A stretch of 64,000 nt of DNA, taken from assembly GCA_029851415.1 (NCBI GenBank), contig CM056744.1, positions 60,597,172 through 60,661,171 on the forward strand. The letters run 5' to 3'. A program made the position numbers and the translations under genes. This DNA comes from Eretmocerus hayati. Taxonomy: Eukaryota; Arthropoda; Insecta; Hymenoptera; Aphelinidae. The notes beneath the pieces were generated by a model. It was not told where the DNA came from. It saw only the letters and a program-made list of their open reading frames with translations, and did not search any database. This document shows, piece after piece, positions 32,424 to 43,298 of the stretch; position 1 is the stretch's first letter; each line of letters begins with the position of its first letter.

Positions 32424-32924
32424 GGGAAGAAAGCGAAGCAGATACTCTAAGTGATTACAATGAAGAAGTGCGAAAAATCCAAGGATATGAGTTAATTTGA
32501 ATAGGAATGCACCGACAAAGAAATTTTCATTTTAATTTTCTACTAGATGGTCATTTCCGTACCTAGTTAAATAAGAACACTTAATCACTTGTATTAAAAC
32601 TATTACTCGTATTAACAAAACTAAAAAATAAGATCTGTCGAAAACAAATGTAGACAAACTTATAACCAATTTTGGTTCAATGAAAATACTACTACTACTA
32701 CTACTGCTACTACTTGAAAAAATGATGCAAACTATTTCAATCACTCGGGGCTTATTAGTGTGCATCTTGATCGGTATCGTTATATGATGAGCATTGAAAA
32801 GCTTGAACCTCAGTTCGAAGTCGATCAAAGTTTTAGACTTTATTGACATTTCCACACATCTTATCGAGACGAATCTTGGAACTCCGTTCCTTGCGCATTC
32901 CTCGAACGCACACGAATTTATTTA
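32424..32924. other. Non-coding gap with an ACT microsatellite
   Basis: The only feature seen is a (TAC)n run at 32688-32715. The rest is AT-rich sequence with no coding signal. Confidence 0.5.
32688..32715 (+). repeat. (TAC)n microsatellite
   Basis: About nine trinucleotide units with one interruption (TGC). Confidence 0.9.
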
Positions 32925-34155
32925 TTATTTATTATTCATTTATTTGAAACAATATACGGGCAAATTGCCCTTTCACGAAATCTCTACGAAAATAGTTCGA
33001 GAAGCGCTAGGATAACTTACACTACGAAAATAATGAAAATGAAAATGATTCAGAGATCAATTCGTATGATTATCATTCAATTGTAATATCATTGAATGAG
33101 AAAAGGGAAATAAATCAGTCATATGTGAAAACATTTCTCATAGCAGCACGTTTGAATGGCAGATACATAATCTTTTCTCGAATATCACTAGGAACAGAAT
33201 TCCATCTATGCCTCAGTCTAGCAATGACTAAATTATAATCCAAGTTACTGCAAAAAGGATCAACAACTAGGGGCCTGTGGTCCCTGGTATGATAAGGATT
33301 TGCCCTAGCTTGAAAAAGAGAGTTAACAAATGGGCACTGCACCTTCCCATTTAAAGTGTTCCACACAAAAACTATATCTTTGAAATGATGAAGAGATTTG
33401 ATAGTACAAATACTGTATTCATGCGAGATATCGCTAAAATCGTGATCAAATTTCACCATCGGTGATCCTGATCTGTAAGCCAGATTTCTAAGGAACTTTC
33501 TTTGCACTGCATCAAGTTCATTCATTCGGTATTCTAAATGAGGACTCGAGATGATGGATGCATAAGTGAGAGATGGGACAACGATGGTCTTTGTATAAAT
33601 GTAATAAAGATTTGGGATGACAAAAGTCACGTGTATTTCGGATAATGAAACCAAGATTCCTGAATGCTTTTGAGACGGACTCGCTAATATGGGAACCAAA
33701 GTCAAGTTGACTGTCGAAAATAACTCCAAGGTCCTTGGACGGAGTGACTTTTTCCAGAGTTTGATTATGAAGCATATAATTGAAATGAATGGAAAAAATA
33801 CTGTGACTGATTGACATGGATTTGCATTTTCTAATATTTAGATCTAATCTATTAAGGATTGATCACTCCATGATGTGAGACAAATCATCCTGAAGTAGCT
33901 TACAATCCAGCGGTGAACTAACTCTCGCGAAAAATTTAACATCATCAGCATACAGGAGGAATTCTGAATGCTTCACCACATTAGCAATATCATCAATGAA
34001 AATATTGAACAATAAGGGGCAACAAGGGAAAATTAAACGTAGGAAATGCACCCAAGTACGTCCGAAAGAGTTGAGTCTAGTCGGAGCTATAATTTCCTCA
34101 AAATAGGCTGAAAAAGGCTCTAACGTGGACCTCCCATGGGCTCTTGGGCTCACGG
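32925..34155 (-). pseudogene. LINE fragment: RT palm to 3' end, minus strand
   Basis: On the minus strand the fragment begins near the Pro-Leu-Leu-Phe-Asn-Ile-Phe-Ile-Asp-Asp region. It has an intact Tyr-Ala-Asp-Asp at 33941-33952, then Asp-Leu-Gly-Val-Ile-Phe-Asp, Val-Pro-Ser-Leu-Thr-Tyr-Ala-Ser and Gln-Arg-Lys-Phe-Leu-Arg. The long last frame, 33729 to 33115, runs to a natural-looking stop. The 3' untranslated part ends with the stem-loop GGGCAATTTGCCC (32958-32970 on the plus strand, complement) and an AATAAATGAATAATAAAT tail. Frames are broken at about 33840 and 33600. It is a 5'-truncated CR1/Jockey-like copy. Confidence 0.85.
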
Positions 34156-34182
34156 GGCTTTTGGAAATATCAAAATAGTATA

Positions 34183-34302
34183 TTTCGCACCGAGTTCATG
34201 AGGTTGCAGCTCGCTTCTGAGCGATCGGGTTTCGGACCGAGCCGGAGGCGAGGGTTGAAATGATCGCTCTGAACCGGGGAACCTCATGTACGAAGAGCGA
34301 AA
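34183..34302. repeat. Small foldback of about 120 bp
   Basis: TTTCGC, CATGAGGTT and GAGCGATC on the left are matched in reverse complement on the right (GATCGCTC, AACCTCATG, GCGAAA), giving arms of about 45 bp with gaps. It sits next to the 5' truncation of the LINE. It could be a small MITE or a structured insertion. Confidence 0.55.
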
Positions 34303-35344
34303 CTTATTTTTCGCAGTTTTGTAGGCTTCCAAACATTGGAAAATTGCAAAAAAAAAACTTTTCTGTACTACACTCACATAGTACTAACAGAAAAAAGAAT
34401 TAAGGTTCTTTTTCCAGATTCCCCAGGTACAGGCATTCGGTGAAAAGCTTCGAAATGGCATGTATACCTCCGCAGTGATGGGGATTTTTGTGTTGTGATG
34501 TGGGAAAGGGAAGGTAGCTTATGAGTGGCTTATCTGCAAGGAGGGATTTGGAAGTTTTGACGGAGACGGAACCAACCCAAAACCCAGGGAGCCCTCATAC
34601 CCGCGAGCAACCCCATGCTCAGCCCAAAAATTCTGTCAGCAAAGAAATTTGGATTCAATATGAGAACCCAGTAACGTACTCATATGCCAAAAAATATAGA
34701 CTCCTGAATTGAGAGTGCTCCAGTAGGAGAAATGAGTCCCAGAACTCGCTAATACCTTTATGCTCGGGCCAAGGATTTTGTGGGGGTGAAATCAATCCCG
34801 AAATCCAACAAAGTCTATGACTCGGAAAACAATCACTCGGATCGAAGAATAATTTTTCACCGCTTTGAATCGTGCTCATTACTCATCATCGTAAGTATCA
34901 TTGATTAGAAAGAACATCAAAAGGAAGAGGATTATATTTGTCGGCTGTGTCCCAGCAAAAAGTATCGTCTACGACTCGCCAAGGAACGAGATTCAACTGA
35001 TTCAGTATCCAATTTACAAAATGGACAGAACAACGATTGACTTCAACACGAAACCAATTTCGCTGTCATGAGGATGCTTGGTGAAAATTCATAGAGGCTT
35101 CTCAAAAGGATGTGATGAAATCAGCAATATGAAAAAAATAGCTCAGAGCACATACATCACATCGCACCAAATCGCTTATTAAATTATTCTTCGATCACTT
35201 CATGAGTTGTATCATAAGTAAAAATTGCAGAGCCATGTCCCGATATGTGAAAGATGGAATAGCTGCTATCATGAAATACAGCCCGAAATTCGTTCATATT
35301 TCCAATTGAATTTTATAATGTTCAAGCAGGCTTGTTTACGAGTG
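34303..35344. other. Non-coding, nothing recognised
   Basis: No coding motif, tandem repeat or inverted repeat stands out in this kilobase. Open frames here are short and without domains. Confidence 0.4.
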
Positions 35345-35928
35345 CAATGACTTTTTGTATCATATTTTATTTATTTTATTTTATTTTAGGAAATATACGG
35401 TCACAAAGACTGTTTACAGAATCATACAAAATTGGTGGCATTATCAGTTATTCCGCATTCAAACTAAGATATCCATAGTGCTGTGCAAATCGAGAGAAGC
35501 CTAGGAACTTGTATAAAGCCTCTAGATCCATAAATAAATCATGAAATTAGATTGAATAAATTATCACCATCATAGTCACTAAATATTATTAATACAAATT
35601 CAGCACAAAAGTATGATGTACTCAATATGTCCAATCTATCATTCATATTGAAACAAATTCTCTCTTGCCAGCTTTTTGAATTGGGAAATTGATACTCCAA
35701 AAAATCAAGCCATTGCACATTTTCATTGGCTAATTTCGTCATTCATCTCATAGGGGACCTCTCAATAGAATCATATTCATCATAATCAGCACCCAAATAG
35801 AACATATGTAGGTTCTCTCTCAATCTAAGGTCTGGTACTTTAAAGTTCACTCTACCCAGAAGCTCAGGAGAATCACAGAAATTTCTTATTATTTTAAAGA
35901 TCATGAGCAAGTCCAAGTACGTCCAAAA

Positions 35929-37201
35929 TCAATTTAGACTAAGAATATTGAATCTGCTTGCGATTTCACTATAATCATGCGAAAAGAGATCCATTAGTAT
36001 TCTAGCGAAGTACGATAGAAATCTAAGGAATTTATGCTGTATGATCTCTAATTCTCTTCTTGCACCTTGTTCGTGTGGCATCCAAACCTGCGATGCATAA
36101 GTTAACTGAGACCTTACCAAAGTACTATACAGAGAGCACAGTGTAACAGAATGTTTGAAATTACTCGATTTCCTCTTTATCACTGCCAACATCTTATATG
36201 CTTTATTCTTTATGAGTCTTAGATGTATTTTAAAAGTGGAATTCCTTTCAAACATGACTCCGAGATCTCTCATATCGGTTACCCGTTCAACTAAGAAATC
36301 ATTTAAGTGATAAATGTGATTAATGCGGGGTTCATACAGTAGAGTGAAGGATAGAACCTTACACTTCGGAATGTTGAAGTTCAGGCAGTTAACCACAGCC
36401 CAACCTTCTAGAGCGCAGATATCTAATTGGAGTTGTTCAGCATCTTCCCAGTTTCAAACAACCTTCAGCAACTTCAGGTCATCGGCATACAGCAAAACAT
36501 ACGAATACTTAATGAATCTACCAACATCGTTAATAAAAATATTGAAAAACAATGTACCAGAATGCGAACCCTGAGGTACTCCCGACTTGACTTCGAAATA
36601 CTGCGAGCTAATATTATCAATCTTAACACATTGCAATCCATTTGTGAGAAAAGATTCTACCCACTTCAATAAATTACCAGCAAGCCCAAAATTGGCCAAT
36701 TTATGCAGAAGAATTTCGTGATTTACTGAATCAAAAGCCTTCACCATATCAGTGTACAACACATCTAATCGATTACCCGATTGTAAGGCATCCATGATAT
36801 ATTCTGCCTTCGACATCAGGTTCGTAGTAGTCGACCTTCATGAACCCATGCTGATATGCCACTATAAACTTATCCAAAAACGTCGATAGTTTTTTCTCTA
36901 CAATTGCATCCAACATCTTTGGGAAGATACTAGTTTTCGTGATTGGTCTATAATTCATGACATTGTGCACATCCCCACTTTTGAGGAATGGAGTCACCCA
37001 TGATAATTTCCAAGCTTTTGGGAAAACACCACTGTGGAGAGATAAACAAAAAATCCCAAACAAAGGCATAATTAACTGCAAATGGCAGTTTTTAACAAAA
37101 ATAGGACTAATATTATCTGGTCCAGTCCCTGTGGACTCATTGATACACATCAGCTCATTCAATACATCTTCAGGAGTTATGTCAAGATACGCAATCGACA
37201 T
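35929..37201 (-). pseudogene. LINE reverse transcriptase, minus strand
   Basis: The first frame (37201 to 36773) has Gly-Thr-Gly-Pro-Asp-Asn-Ile, Phe-Leu-Lys-Ser-Gly-Asp and Tyr-Arg-Pro-Ile. The next (36816 to 36454) has Val-Lys-Ala-Phe-Asp-Ser-Val and the intact catalytic Tyr-Ala-Asp-Asp at 36478-36489. The last (36396 to 35929) has Asp-Leu-Gly-Val-Met-Phe, Leu-Thr-Tyr-Ala-Ser-Gln-Val-Trp and Gln-His-Lys-Phe-Leu-Arg. Frameshifts near 36800 and 36430 disable it. A poly-G run at 37240-37255 lies just upstream. Confidence 0.85.
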
Positions 37202-37413
37202 GGCCCCATTATCTTGATCAAAATTCTGTTGAGTACTGGGGTGGGGGGGGGGGGGATCACACCAGAATGAAAAGGAGAAAAATATTCAGCAAAAAGGCCA
37301 ACAGCCCCATTAAGGTCATTCGACTTGTTAGAACCCAGGAACATTTTCTCAGGAATATGGTTACTCTTGCCTGGATTCACAAACTTCCAGAAAGCTTTGG
37401 GATCTTGACTGAT

Positions 37414-38399
37414 CTATGCTTCTATATCAGAAACATAATTTTTGAATGAGACGGCAATCAGCTTCTTACATTCAGCTCTTTGCAGACTAAAAACAGAGTA
37501 ATCAATATTGCTTCCAGTAATTTTATATCTGAGATGATACCGCTTCTTCTGAATAATAGCCAACTTAACCTCTTTAGCGAACCAGACGAGATATTTATCA
37601 ATAAATTTCCTACAGTGAGGCACATAACAACCTACCAACTCAAAAATAAACCTATAAAGTTTATCCACTGCATCATCGACATCATCAGCAGAACGAGAGA
37701 AATTGTCCCAATCAGTACTCGACAGCTTATCCCGTATACCAGCAAAGTCAGCTTTTTTATTATAGTTGAAGAAATACCCAGGAGAGCTTAACGATAAACT
37801 ATCATTCAAGACGATACACATAGTATAAGCCTTGTGGTAAATACTAAGGTCTAGAAGAGGGTCAACGCAGCCTACACACTCAGCACTTCTCACATCATGG
37901 AAAATTAAGTCCAATAGATTATTTTTGGAGTTGGCAAGTCCGAAGCATTTCTTGAAGGAAAGTTTGTTAACACATTGCTCCAACTTCTCTGCTGCCTCTC
38001 GAACAACTCTTGAGTCGTGATGACCACCGACCATCATGAGTGAGGTGGAATGTAGCTCGTAACAAGTGTGATGAGTCTCCGGTTCACCGAAATTGAGCAC
38101 ACCAAGACCTCACAATTACTGGCATGAGAAGATATCAATTGTGTTGGGAGCGAGTCCCTTTTATAAACAAGGACTCCACCTCCCCTTGTTTCACCGACCA
38201 CGTCATGGTCCAGCAACGTTTCAACAATACTGATTACATCGAAGTCAATTGCTGAGCCAGCTAGATTATTCTTAAACTGTTGCATTCTATATCTGATGCT
38301 GCCAACGTTATGATAATAAATTGAGAACACTCCATTTCCTACTGGCCACCTCTGAAGTTTTTTGATCCACCTCTGGAGTTGAAGGTGTTTCCTCTTCAA
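37414..38399 (-). pseudogene. LINE endonuclease and linker with internal deletion
   Basis: The N-terminal part (38399 to 38034) shows Tyr-Tyr-His-Asn-Val-Gly-Ser-Ile, Ile-Val-Glu-Thr (catalytic Glu) and Arg-Gly-Gly-Gly-Val-Leu. The segment between Glu and the Arg-Gly-Gly block is shorter than in the related plus-strand copy, so part of the domain is deleted. The next frame (38100 to 37414) lacks the Gly-Asp-Phe-Asn motif but has Leu-Asp-Leu-Ile-Phe-His-Asp and the long linker before RT. The domain is therefore not functional. Confidence 0.78.
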
Positions 38400-38692
38400 T
38401 TATGATTACCTCTGGAGTTGAAAGTGTTTCCTCTTCCATTATGATTACCACCTCTTGGTAGAGCACTTCCATATATAGACTGGCCATTATTATTGATCAT
38501 CATAGCTGATTGAGAAGTACTCGGTTTGGGCCACTGAGAATCAACAAAGTTCATTCTAGAGGTTTTACGAGCTTAAGGGGCACCAGGGTATGCACTCCGT
38601 ACACCAGCAGCATTCAGCGTAGGAGCATTTCCTCCATTCATGTGTTTATTACTACCACTCTGATTGTTGGCCACCTCCACTATCGTTGGAAT

Positions 38693-39124
38693 TTACTTGA
38701 TGAATCTGATTGTTAAATTATGCTGACCACCCTTCTTCCTCACTTCAAGTTCATTTTGACGTCTGAGAAGAAGTTGCCTTTGGGCCCAGGTTCTATCATT
38801 GACACATTCCACACCATCAGGGGAAAAGCCCTTTTGAATGACAAGAATCCATTTAGCATCTTCAGAGTATTCGCATATCAACTTTACAGGTCTACAAGAA
38901 TCAGCTACCAGCTTACCTAGTCTTTGTGACCTCAGCTGAGAAACATCAAATGGTGCATCAGTCAGAATTTCAAGGAGAAAATTAGCAAAGAAGTTGGAGC
39001 TATTATTTTCTGGGATTCCCAGAAAAATAACATTCTTTTCTTTGACCATTTGCTCCTTCACTTCATTAATAATCTCATCACTCATCTCAGCTGTACCATT
39101 GCTATGAACATTCTCAAGTATCAT
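38693..39124 (-). pseudogene. LINE ORF1 RRM-like segment
   Basis: A 143-codon frame begins in a helical region and continues with Lys-Asn-Val-Ile-Phe-Leu-Gly-Ile-Pro-Glu, the start of the RRM-like fold seen in the other ORF1 copies, then Arg-Pro-Val-Lys-Leu and Arg-Gln-Asn-Glu-Leu. The zinc-finger part expected before it is missing because the copy ends at about 39125. The 38400-38690 interval would encode an Asn/Gly-rich ORF1 tail and is out of frame. Confidence 0.7.
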
Positions 39125-39779
39125 ACTATAATTGGCGCGAGGTGGCGCAAGTAAGCGGATGCTAATAGTATATTACGCAACAAGAGCGAGAAGGTCAATT
39201 TCCGCACAAGTTGCCAAAAGAGTGCGAGAAGTTAATATTCACGCGCGAGTTGGCAACGTGTGCGGAAACTTCTCGCACGTGTTGCTTATACTATTTTTTG
39301 CAACTGCGCACGAAGTTGTAATTAAATGCACTACTGTCCGAGCAAGATTATCTTGGAAACGAAGTTCTCAGAAAAGGCCAAATTCAGAGGGATGACGTGA
39401 CATCATATTTTGGAACTGTGCGTGAATGAAAATGCATTAGAGCGAGAAAATACATTCACGCACACTCCACCAGTGCGTAAATGTAAAACTGTGCGAGAAG
39501 TCATTCACGCATTACTTCTCGCACTGTAAATAATCAAGAGAAGTCTCATTTTTTTCCAACTTTGCGCACACAGTTGCGAAAAAACTATTTACTTTGTTTG
39601 TGAAGTTGTATTTCAGTGAACAAATAGATTGTTGTCCAAAAATAAGCATTTATGCTTGTAAATGATGCACTTCAACAACGATTTTTGATGAAGTTCACTT
39701 TTTCTGTAGCGAAATTCGAATATATTGGTTGGATCTTGTGTATAACCTCAAAGTGGTAGTGCTGACAGGAAAGATCACC
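39125..39779. other. Spacer between head-to-head LINEs, rich in GCGAGAAGT motifs
   Basis: Variants of GTGCGAGAAGT and its complement ACTTCTCGCAC recur between 39215 and 39530. One perfect pair, arms 39491-39501 and 39514-39524 around a 12-base loop, forms a hairpin. Part of the right half may be the 5' untranslated or promoter region of the plus-strand LINE. No coding signal is seen. Confidence 0.5.
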
Positions 39780-40882
39780 ATGAGTCAAGAAGATAATCAA
39801 ATTAGATATTGCTTCCTGTGTCCTGATAAAGGACCTATAACGAAATTTGTTGAGTGTGCAAAATGTAAAGAAACTTTTCATCCCTCCTGCTCTGTTAGAG
39901 CTGGGAATGGTACTAGAGGATCTTTTATAAGATGTTGTGGTGGTTTTTTGAATGGAGAGGATGTGTCTAGAGAAGAAAATGTGCATGATGACAAGAGTAA
40001 TCAATCATCGTCTTCCTCATCTACACTAACCGACAGTGATGGATCTCAGGCTAATGGAGAGAATGATGATATGTCCTTCTCCAAAACGTTCTCTAAACTA
40101 AAGCAGTTTATGAACAAGAAGGTTAAGCATATAAATGCCAATACAGATGAGAAAATAGCTGCTATTTCTGAGAAAATTGATGGTGTTTCTGTGAGAGTTG
40201 ACTCTCTGGAGACTAAGATGGAGAGAATTACTGAACGTGTCATTAACCTTGAGAAATCTGCTCCAACTAACCCTCATGAGATAAGTAATCAGTTATACAT
40301 TGAAATGAGAGACAGGATTGCACGCAGCAAAAATGTCATAATATTCAATGTTCCTGAAACTATGAAAAATCCTGCAGTTCAAAAATTGTTCACCAGATTG
40401 TTCAAAGAAGCTACGTTTGATGCATCTGATTTAAATTTCATTAGACTTGGTACAATGCCTAAAGAAAACAATTAGTGTAGACCTATTGAACTAATGTTGG
40501 ATTCTGCAGAAGATGCTAAATGGATTTTGGTAAATCAGCGCTCCTTTGACTGTGGTGATATCAAATTTGCAAATTACCGCACACTTCAAGAAAAACAGTA
40601 TTCATCCAAATTGGTCAGAGAAGTTGAAGCCCGTAAGAAGAAGGGTGAATTGAATATCTAAATTAAATACAAAAGACATGTTCCTGAAATAGTCAGTAGA
40701 AACCAAGACCAGGATAGTGAGGAAGTCCTTGATGATTCCAGCGATGACAATAGTACTCAGTCTGTCTCTACAAGAACAAAGAAAAAATCAAAGCAACCTA
40801 TCTTGCAAATGTCTGCTCGTCAACAACCTTTTCAGCAACAACAATTTGGTCCTAACTGTCAAAAGCCTAAACCAAAAAACTA
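39780..40882 (+). pseudogene. LINE ORF1 with PHD-like finger, coiled coil and RRM-like domain
   Basis: The N-terminus has Cys-x2-Cys, Cys-x2-Cys, His-x3-Cys and a final Cys-Cys (a PHD-like finger, residues 10-60). A Ser/Asp-rich linker, a coiled coil (residues about 105-160) and Lys-Asn-Val-Ile-Ile-Phe-Asn-Val-Pro-Glu, the start of the RRM-like domain, follow. A TAG at 40473-40475 and a TAA near 40660 interrupt the frame, which otherwise stays in phase to about 40882 and ends Gln- and Lys-rich. The finger closely parallels the ORF1 at 18368. Confidence 0.82.
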
Positions 40883-40886
40883 AAAA

Positions 40887-43298
40887 AACAAAGTGGACTA
40901 GCTTTGTACTTACATAATGTTGGTAGTCTGAGGAGTAGAGTACCTTTATTCAAAAACAATGTGATCTCATCTAGTGTGGAATTTGATATAATATGTATAG
41001 TGGAAACTTGGTTGGATGATGCAACATTAGATAAAGATCTCTCCATTCCTGGATATAATTTTGCTCGACTCGACAGAAACACAATGTTGCATGACACATT
41101 TTTACATTGCTGAGCTGCATCCGGATCATTCAACCCAAAATCTCAAACTCGAAACAGAATAACGGTACAGCCCATTCAATCATAGCGATAGCCCGTTGGC
41201 CGAATAAAGTCCTTTTAAAACTGCGGCCGAGACGAATTTTACCGTCTCGAGCTCACGCGTATATTCGCAATATTGAGAAGTAAAAGTGATTTCACGCGCC
41301 GAGACCCAAAGGAGATGCTAATACACTCTCCCATTTGGGCCCAGTATAGTAGCCGACAAATGAGAAGAAGAGAGAGAGACAGAATTTCTTTTGTTGCGGT
41401 AAAACGCGAACGTGTGGAAGGAGATAATAACTTCATGCCTAAGGCAAGGTAACGGAGTCGTGTTGTATGAAATTAAGAAGTCAGTCAAGAGTAAGACTCG
41501 CGAGCGGGACGGTAGAGCTAGAGCCAATAGGCCAGGCCCGATCCCAAAATTGTGGAATTCAAGTAATTTAGTGATACCAAACTTAGTGACGAATAAACAG
41601 TGTCAAGTGAATCAGAATAGCGAGCAAGGGTTACGTATAGCGAATCATCAGCCAGCCTACTACGAAGGAGTATCGTGAGTCGGACTCGAGCGATCACCCG
41701 CCCAGTCCTTTTGAACTGTATTCTTCTCTCTCTCTCTCTTCCTTTTCTCTACCTCTCGTTCGCCACGGTTCGACGGCCAAAGTAGCTGTTCATTCTCGTA
41801 AAATATATCAACCGTATCTATTCTTGGTACAAATAAAACTCAAATAAAGCTTCGGTACTTGACCTAACTACACCGATGTAGTTATTTGCCTTCAGAAAAT
41901 CCAGACTGTTCACGCAGGCGGCACCCTTTCCCGATCCGGTGCCCACGTGAACGTATCCGTACGGGTATACATCAGAAACGATCCCAAATCTTCTTGCATT
42001 TATCCACTGCGCGGGTCTCTATTCCCAGGTACCCACCGGAAATAGAGTGGTAGCAGATCTGCCGAGTTAGATTCTTCCCTAATCTTTTAAGGAAGATTAC
42101 AGTAGAAACCTAACACACAAGTGTGAGTGGTAAAACTAGAGGAGGAGGGTTACTGATTTATTTGAAGAATACTCTCAAGTACCAGATTATTTACTCTCAT
42201 GCAAGTGATTTTGAGTATTAATTGTTAAGACTAGACACTGGAAGTGAAAAAATTCTTATCGGTTTGTGCTATATTCCTCCAGTACCCTCCATGTCAATTG
42301 AAAAATTCCTGGATGCATACGATATTCTAATTGAATATTTCGAAGCTGCAGTAGATAAATACCCATCGGATTCGATACTTCTTTGTGGTGATTTCAACTT
42401 GCCTGGGTATAAATGGATATCTGATGAAGAGTTGATCTACGCTACAGGTTACCATGCAAACAGGACTATCAGGGATGGTGTGAATAAACTGGAACAGTGT
42501 GTTAACCAGCTTGGACTGAAGCAGTGCTATGGTGTAGCAAATGCTAAAGAAAACTTTTTAGATTTAGTTTTCACTGATATTGATAATGCTTCCTTTGAAG
42601 TAAGTGCTGACCCTTTTATTGAATCTAGTCTGTTCCATAAGAGGTACACATGTAAGTTTTTGATTCAAAGTGGGTTGAAATGGGAAACTTCTGATTTTTC
42701 TTTTAATTATTGGGCTGCGAATCATCAGGGTATTCATGATAGTCTGGAAAAGGTGGATTGGAATGAATTTTTTGTTGACACTTCTGATCTTGATTCTGCA
42801 ATTGATAAGTTTTATAAATTACTTTTCCAAATCATTGGCTGTAATGTACCTTTCAAAGGGAAGGTCACTTCTGAGTATCCAAAATGGTTTTCCAAAAGTA
42901 TTGAAGAAGAAATATGGTTAAAGAAGAAATATCATTCCATTTACAAAGAAAGTGATTCGGACTCAGATTATGAGATTTTCAGAAAACAGAGATCAAAGTG
43001 TAAGAAACTGGTTTCCCAAGCGTATAATGACTACATAAGTAGTATCGAGTCAAACATAAAATCAGATTCTAAATCCTTCTGGAAGTTTGTGAATGATAAA
43101 TCAGTAAACAATTCAATACCAGTTGAGTTGAGACATGATCAATCCATGTCTCATGACGAACAGAGTGCCGTCAACTTATTTGCTGATTATTTTGCTACAT
43201 TCTATAGGAAGGTAGATATTGATCATGTTCCAAGTATGCCTAACACGTTATCGTGTAATAATATTTTCAGTTTATCCTTAGAGAGGGATGAGATATAC
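40887..43298 (+). pseudogene. LINE ORF2 endonuclease and linker, split by a solo LTR
   Basis: Left of the LTR the frame shows Tyr-Leu-His-Asn-Val-Gly-Ser-Leu and Val-Glu-Thr-Trp (catalytic Glu). Right of it come Arg-Gly-Gly-Gly-Leu-Leu, Tyr-Ile-Pro-Pro, Leu-Cys-Gly-Asp-Phe-Asn-Leu-Pro-Gly and Leu-Asp-Leu-Val-Phe-Thr-Asp. A long linker containing Phe-Trp-Lys-Phe-Val-Asn and Phe-Ala-Asp-Tyr-Phe ends at the LTR of the next element. The insertion plus its 5-bp duplication (1036 bp) accounts for the change of reading phase. A stop near 42220 is the only other break noticed in this part. Confidence 0.85.
41085..42115 (+). repeat. Solo LTR, 1031 bp, with 5-bp target duplication CACAA
   Basis: The block starts TGTTGCATGAC and ends CCTAACA, the TG...CA ends of an LTR. 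CACAA occurs directly before (41080-41084) and after (42116-42120). It contains a pyrimidine-rich CTCTCTCT run at about 41725-41745 and AATAAA signals near 41835 and 41847. No coding region lies inside. It is unlike the LTR of the neighbouring retrovirus-like element, so it comes from another family and arose by LTR-LTR recombination. The plus orientation is supported by the AATAAA signals. Confidence 0.92.

Larger units (their letters stand above)
35345..39124 (-). mobile_element. CR1/Jockey-like LINE on the minus strand, 5'-truncated in ORF1
   Basis: From right to left: the RRM-like part of ORF1, an Asn/Gly-rich tail, endonuclease, linker, RT, 3' untranslated region, then a short hairpin (CAGTCTTTGTGACC on the minus strand) with an ATTTT-type tail near 35360-35413. 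It has an internal endonuclease deletion and several frameshifts. It lies head to head with a related plus-strand copy that starts at 39780. Confidence 0.85.
39780..43298 (+). mobile_element. CR1/Jockey-like LINE split by a solo LTR and cut by a retrovirus-like element
   Basis: ORF1 begins at ATG 39780. The ORF2 endonuclease begins near 40887 and is interrupted by a 1031-bp solo LTR at 41085. It resumes at 42121 and is cut at 43298 by the LTR of the large retrovirus-like element. The RT and 3' end must lie right of the window or be lost. It is related to the minus-strand copy on its left, with similar endonuclease motifs. Confidence 0.85.
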
